A stretch of DNA of 64,000 nucleotides from Phocoena phocoena (taxonomy: Eukaryota > Chordata > Mammalia > Artiodactyla > Phocoenidae). The position numbers and the translations under genes were made by a program. The stretch is taken from contig NC_089221.1 of assembly GCF_963924675.1 (NCBI RefSeq), positions 139,914,263 through 139,978,262 on the forward strand. The letters are read 5' to 3'. Shown here in pieces: positions 58,766 through 64,000 of this stretch (position 1 is its first letter; the number at the start of each line of letters is the position of its first letter). Under the pieces are notes generated by a model, which saw nothing but the letters and a program-made list of their open reading frames with translations, searched no databases and had not been told where the DNA came from.

Positions 58766-60070
58766 GCAGAAGTATCAGTGGTAAGAATGTACCAAAACAA
58801 AAGATCAATTAATTAAATGTTGCCAGAGTACAGTGGAGCATACCATTAGAATTGGGATGGAAATACTGAATTTTGCTTTTTTTAAGAAAGTACATTTTCC
58901 TTGCTCCATCCATTCTTTCAAGCCACGGCCAGTGTGTCTGGCTCCCGAAACCTCTTTCCAAGAATCCATAACTGAAAAAGGGAAGAATCAAGGGCATTGG
59001 TTTGTACCTATGGAAGACCCAGAAATTTATGAATCCAGGCATAACCATCTTTCTCATAGTTCGAGATGAAAATCTCACTGGCTACACAATTTTCTTTTCA
59101 CTTAACCCCACTCCCTGTGACCTATGGTCATCTTATGAGCCCTTCCTCTATTTTGTACCTGGCCTGTTATAGGCTTGTATTTTTCCTGCCTGACCTCTGT
59201 CAACATTTGAGTCATAACCCTGATCTGGAATTATGACTTCCTTTGGTTTCTTCTCATTGCGTTCCCTGGAAATGTAGATTTTCAGAAAACAGAAACAAAA
59301 CATGACTTGGATATTAGGAATGTTATACTTGGTTTGCTATTGCAGATAGCTTTATTTAACTATGGAAATTCAAATTCCAAGAACTTTAAACACAGTACTA
59401 GAAACAAGCATGTTTTTTCCCCATTTGGTTTCTTTCTCTCCTACATTTTGGATGGTATTCTCACAGTTGTCATTATCATCATTATTTTCATTACTCATGA
59501 AATGAGCCATGTAGCATGCTCAAGTGGAAGCTAAGGAGCTTGGTGCCAATTTTTGTCCTGTGATCAATTTGAAATGGCTTGCTGTTTTGGTCTTGACTGA
59601 GAGAGATTAATAACATCTTAAGGTAAAATATTGATTCATCTACTCTTAAAAAAAATCCCTATTCCCACAGAAATGTGTTATTTCTGATTCATCAGATCCT
59701 TTTATTTAGTTCTTTAGTCTAACAACATTATTTTTATAAATAGACACCCTTCCCCAGCAATGTCAGAGTATACCAATACCACAGGGATTTTATTAAATGC
59801 ATTTAATTGAGATTGGCATGCCAAGGGAACACTTTGTTTCAAAATAATAAAAAAAGCAAAAAGAACAAAATCTAGTCCCAATTTCCCTACAGAAATATCA
59901 TTTCAAGGATAATTTTTCAGTGTTATAACTTATGTCATGAGAAATGCATCAAAACTATTCTTTGACACATAAGAAGTCATCTGATATATCTTTTCTTAAT
60001 CTATGTAACAAGAATGTCTAACCTGGAGAACAACAGGCCACCAAGGAGACCATGGATTAAAGTCAGGCAG
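58766..60070. other. No recognised feature
   Basis: Unique-looking. The opposite-strand frames at 58809-59078 (89 codons) and 58833-59069 (78 codons) have no motif known to me. Confidence 0.35.
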
Positions 60071-60073
60071 TCC

Positions 60074-60359
60074 ACGGGGAGGGGGAAGGGTAAGCTGGGA
60101 TGAAGTGAGACAGTGGCATTGACATATATACACTGCCAAATGTAAAACATATAGCTAGTGGGAAGCAGCCATATAGCACAGGGAGATCAGCTGGGTGCTT
60201 TATGACCACCTAGAGGGGTGGGATGGGGGGGTGGGAGGGAGATGCAAGAGGGAGGAGACATGGGGACATATGTATATGTATCACTGATTCACTTTGTTGT
60301 ACAGCAGAAACTAATGCAACAATGTAAAGCAATTATACTCCAATAAAGATGTTAAAAAA
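60074..60359 (+). mobile_element. Short L1 3' end, type A
   Basis: 'ggggagggggaagggtaagc', 'agcacagggagatcagctgg', 'gattcactttgttgtacagc' and 'ccaataaagatgtt' plus A tail. Same UTR type as 1-1613. No TSD recognised. Confidence 0.93.
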
Positions 60360-60629
60360 AATTATATCCTTTGTTTCTCACTAACCTGTACCTAATTTAG
60401 CTTTTCCTTCAATCATGAATGCAGACAACAAATTCCAGTACTGTTAGCAGAATCTATGGTTCTATCAGGAAAAATCAAGATATTCTTGTATTACACTGCA
60501 GTTGTTGCCAATAGTTCAATATATCATTAATGTTCACCACTACTTCAAAATTATGGTAATAATTAGGTAATAATAAATCCTGTTATTGTGTTGAAGAAGT
60601 ATATACGTTACTATGTCACAAGTTTGTTT

Positions 60630-60800
60630 TTATTCTGTTTTGAGGATTGTATTTAAACATAATAGGTTTCCTTTAATCGTAGGTGTTCTATTTTTTACCT
60701 TTAATAACATAATTCAAAAAAGAGGTCCATAGGCTTTACCATGTCCCATAAGAGGTCCATGGTACAAAATTGCTTAAGGACTTCTGCTTATCAGAAATAT
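60630..60800. mobile_element. Ancient interspersed repeat, probably DNA transposon derived
   Basis: 'aaaaaagaggtccataggct' and 'aagaggtccatggtacaaaa' followed by 'ttgcttaaggactt' resemble a common eutherian repeat, but I cannot name the family with certainty. Confidence 0.4.
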
Positions 60801-63025
60801 ATTCTCTGGTGGAAAAGGCTTGTTGAACCTCTTAAGATAGCAAAAATAGCATCCATTTAGGAGAGGTGAAATTCGATGAGTCACTAACCGAAAACTTTGT
60901 GTGGGCAGCCCCAAGAAAAACTAAAATAAGCAATATCTGAGGCAGTCCTCCTGTCTCTGAGCTCGATGCCCTAATTCTGCCTGTGCCTAGGTTTACCCAG
61001 GACCCCCCTCCGCATGCCGTTTTCCCTCCTTTCTCGGATGTTCTCAAATGTTGAGACTTTTATCAATATTCCATTAAAACTAGGTCCCTACTACAAATAT
61101 AAAGTACTGACAGGTGTTTTAATGTTCAGTGCCTTATTGGAAAACGATTTGCACTTTTACAGAAGCTTTATGGAGCCAGTGTCGCAACTGATTACAGAAA
61201 ATTCTCAAATGTGAGGAAAAGAAAGAAGACACTGTTGACAATCAGGAGTTCATAAGCTCAAGCTTCTCTACTCACCTGTATTCCCAAAAACTCTAGAAAA
61301 GGTCAAGCTCACAAACTGGGCTACGCATTAGAGGCAAATTCCCAGGTTTGAGTTAAACTAGGGATATGAATTCTACTCTTTTGCTAAACTAGAAAATAAT
61401 AAAAATCACAATGTAAGTTTTTTTCTTCACACCTATGAGAGACCCTCTGAAAGCAAACAGGTTTGGACCAACATTCCAAAATCCAGATGTTTTCCAAAGC
61501 TCAACATATCTGTAGGTGTCTTCAACCTAGCTTAGTTTGTCCCATGTCATGCCCTCTTCTTAGATCTGAATATCTGAATTAACATATATTCGTTTCTAGT
61601 AAGACGAGCAGCATACGACATGAAATATCACAAGACAGCAAATGATTCAGCCAAGTTTTTTCTTCCTCTCTCTCTCTCTCTCTCCATTCCTCTATAATCT
61701 AGGGCACCCACTGGATCAGTAGAGGAACATTTTAAGACTTTAAGTTTTAAGTTGAAATTGGATAGTTTTAAACAAAAATTGTATTCACATTTCTCTGCCA
61801 ACCTCAAGGGAAATATACTAACTGAAGATCACACTGAAAGGGAGGTGTATTCAGACACTTCCTGGGTTTTTATATTTAACTTCCTTTAGACTCAAAGCAA
61901 GAGCACAGGGAGCCCGCCTCCATTTCATAGTCTGTTAGCATGTTTCATAAAGGAGGGAAGAGATGATTGAACAGTTAGAATGTGTAGCAACTCTAACTAT
62001 GTGGGATGCTGAATAAGATTAGCAACAACTGCAATGCTGAGAGGCCGACAACATCCTCAGAAACAGAGTTAAGAAAAGTCTCGGCATCAGAGATTTAAGA
62101 GTGTAGGTCTGTTCCCAACTAGCTTATTATAACAGGAAGATTAAAATTTAGTACATAGTACAGAGCAAACCTGAAGATGGCTGACTCTCTTTGGTCAGGA
62201 AATAGATCTTTGACCTTTTCTGAACTGAAAAACTTCAAGAGTAAAACAAACACCCCTGATGTATGAGGTTCACGTATATTCTAACGCACTCAGCAATTAA
62301 TAACTGCAATGTCATCTGTAGGAGGAATACAGCATTATTCCACTTGGTCACATCCAGAGCCCCTCTGCTTACAGGCCACATCACTGTCATGTTTGCTTAC
62401 ATCTAGGATCAACATACCCTAAAGAATATGTGTTAGATAAATATAAACATCTTGACAGGTAAATGCAAGTATGGACAGTAATACCTTTGAAAAGTACAAA
62501 TTAATATGACTTACTTCTATGAGAAATATTTATTCACTTAATTTGGCCCTTTCATAAAGCTTCTGTTCTTACCTTCCCCAAATATCATTCATCTGCCAAG
62601 TTGTATTTATTTAAAAGCTTTTGGACTATTTAAATGAAATTATACTTAAACTACTTGCAAGGGCAGAGGACAAGGCCTCAGATTTTGGCAGGATCTCTGT
62701 CATTTGTTCAATTAACTCACTGATGATCTGAAAGTAAATCTGGTATTACAGGGAGTTACATAACGCCCATCTATGTGACAATCAGCTGAACTGTATTAGC
62801 TCTCTCTGAGAAGGCAGAGAGCCAAAGTCATGATGAAATGCAAGCCTCCACTTGGACACAGCGTGGGGATGGGGATTCAACAATTCACAAAAAGTGCTGG
62901 GTTACCTGAACCTGTAGGTCAAGCTCAGGGTTATGGCAAGGATGCCTCCCTAAATTTTGTACCTTGGGTTCCTTGCTTGCTGCACCCAGCCCTGATTTAA
63001 ATAGTACGACCATTTCAACCACATT
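60801..63025. other. Repeat-poor island, 2.2 kb; (TC)n at 61665-61684
   Basis: Apart from one TC run I recognise no repeat. Open frames are 66-71 codons and motif-free. Candidate conserved or regulatory DNA cannot be told from neutral unique DNA by eye. Confidence 0.4.
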
Positions 63026-63029
63026 TGAC

Positions 63030-63225
63030 ATTAGGACACATAGCATACAGGAAGGCAATATTTTCCTTAGTGTGGCTTATAGTACTGAATCAGAAGTACT
63101 TGCAAAACCTGGTAAAATTGAAATTTTTTTTATACCAAATCCTGAATCTACTGAGAGGGATGTTCAGAGAATGAGGCCTGATAATTTTCATTTATAATCA
63201 CTTGAGGAGATTCTGATGCATTCTA
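63030..63225 (+). mobile_element. Degenerate MER5-like hAT-Charlie fragment
   Basis: 'gaatgaggcctgataatttt' and 'cacttgaggagattctgatg' followed by 'cattctaaaa' match the 3' part of the family. Confidence 0.5.
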
Positions 63226-63235
63226 AAATAGATCC

Positions 63236-63783
63236 TCAATGCAACAGAATGAAACTGGACCCCTATCTTGCATGATGCACAAAAATCAACTCAAAATGCA
63301 TTACAAACATGAACATAAGACCTGAAACCATAAACTTCCTGGAAGAAAATACATGGGGTAAAAGCCTTGACATTGGTCTTAGTGATGACTTTGGGGATTT
63401 GACAACAAAACCAAGTGCAACAAAAGCAAAAATCAACAGGTGAGACTACATCAAACTAAAAAAGCTTCTGCACAACAAAGGAAACCATCAACAGAATGAA
63501 AAGGCAACCTATAGAATGGGAGAAAATATTTTCAAATCATATGGTAAGGAATAAATAAATCCAAAGTATATAAAGAATTCATACAACTCTACAACAACAA
63601 AATGATTAAAAATGGGCAGAAGATCTGAACAAACATATTTCCAAAGAAGACATACACATGTCCAGCAGGTACAGGAAAAGGTGCTCAACATCAGTCATCA
63701 TCAAAGAAATGCAAATTAAAACCACAATATGGTAACACCTCACACCCTTTAGAACGGCTATTATCAAAAAGACAAGAAATAGA
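63236..63783 (+). mobile_element. L1M ORF2 fragment, interrupted by a SINE
   Basis: 'ggacccctatcttgcatgat', 'aactcaaaatgcattacaaa', 'cacaacaaaggaaaccatca' and 'caaattaaaaccacaatatg' are late ORF2 blocks. Stops are frequent. The element is broken at 63784 by the SINE; any continuation is outside the window. Confidence 0.88.
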
Positions 63784-64000
63784 GCTTCCCTGGCAGCACA
63801 GTGATTAAGAATCCACCTGCCAATGCAGGGGACACGGGTTCGAGATCTGCTCCAGGAAGATCCCATTTGCTGTGGAGCAACTAAGCCCGTGCACCACAAC
63901 TACTGAGTCTGCACTCTAGAGACCGTGAGCCACAACTACTGAGCCCGCATGCCACAACTACTGAAGCCCGTGCACCAAGAGCCCGTGCTCTGCAACAACA
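63784..64000 (+). mobile_element. CHR-1-like SINE, cut by window end
   Basis: 'cttccctggcagcacagtga' head, B-box-like 'gggttcgaga', then repeated 'cacaactactga' blocks as in the copy at 31344. The tail and right TSD are outside the window. Confidence 0.9.

Noticed and set aside
1..64000. Search for rRNA, spliceosomal or Y RNA copies, CRISPR arrays, operons and bacterial-type signals
   Set aside because: None recognised by eye. The repeat content is purely mammalian. A covariance-model scan (Infernal/Rfam) could still reveal small RNA pseudogenes that I would miss.

Overview
This window is non-coding mammalian nuclear DNA, almost certainly from a cetacean. It holds about ten copies of a tRNA-Glu-derived CHR-family SINE (head 'cttccctggtggcgcagtgg', tail after 'gcgtaccgc') of the kind abundant in whales and dolphins. 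It also holds artiodactyl-type L1 3' ends and ancient eutherian repeats (MIR, L2, MER5, MER20, L1M). I recognised no ruminant BovB or Bov-tA elements. The DNA is AT-rich, and I saw no CpG island and no exon of a gene I know. It is either intergenic desert or the inside of a very large intron. Every recognisable protein-coding trace is dead L1 ORF2 or reverse transcriptase sequence.

Layout. 1-1613: 3' part of an L1 cut by the window edge. 3.77-4.07 kb: older L1M 3' end. 4508-6292: 5'-truncated L1 with a 16-bp target-site duplication (TSD) and a SINE inside it. 7.33-8.08 kb: old L1M, a younger L1 3' end inside it, and a SINE inside that. 11.32-11.95 kb: retrocopy with a GC-rich 5' part and an L1ME-like 3' end. 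12.6-15.1 kb: repeat-poor. 15.1-15.86 kb: L2. 16.08-18.6 kb: antisense old L1, split by a younger L1 3' end. 18.6-19.5 kb: L1M split by a SINE. 21.24-21.31 kb: long (GT)n(AT)n tract. 24.37-24.81 kb: pogo/Tigger-like element with terminal inverted repeats. 27.0-27.56 kb: antisense solo LTR. 31.3 kb: CHR-1-like SINE. 33.6-34.2 and 35.7-36.5 kb: L2. 36.47-42.24 kb: nearly full-length but dead L1M with its 5' UTR, inserted into the second L2 and carrying a SINE. 44 kb: MER20. 50.3-50.8 kb: two SINEs. 51.5-52.3 kb: L2 with a MIR. 53.3 kb: MER5-like element. 54.2 kb: SINE. 54.6-56.5 kb: L2, two divergent hAT-like copies, a SINE and a MIR. 57.5-58.8 kb: antisense L1M and a MaLR-like LTR. 60.1 kb: short L1 3' end. 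63.2-64.0 kb: L1M ORF2 cut by a CHR-1-like SINE that runs off the end.

The parts do not form a pathway. What they record is a history: TSDs and nesting order give relative ages (L2, MIR and DNA transposons, then L1M, then artiodactyl-type L1, then CHR SINEs). The least ordinary features are the composite retrocopy at 11.3-11.9 kb, the three-layer nest at 35.7-42.3 kb, the two divergent hAT-like copies at 55.2-56.4 kb, a compact T/A-stem hairpin near 10.15 kb, and the repeat-poor islands. I found no evidence for a new enzymatic or defence system. Family names rest on remembered consensus features rather than a database search. Repeat boundaries are good to about 10-30 bp, except where a TSD fixes them.
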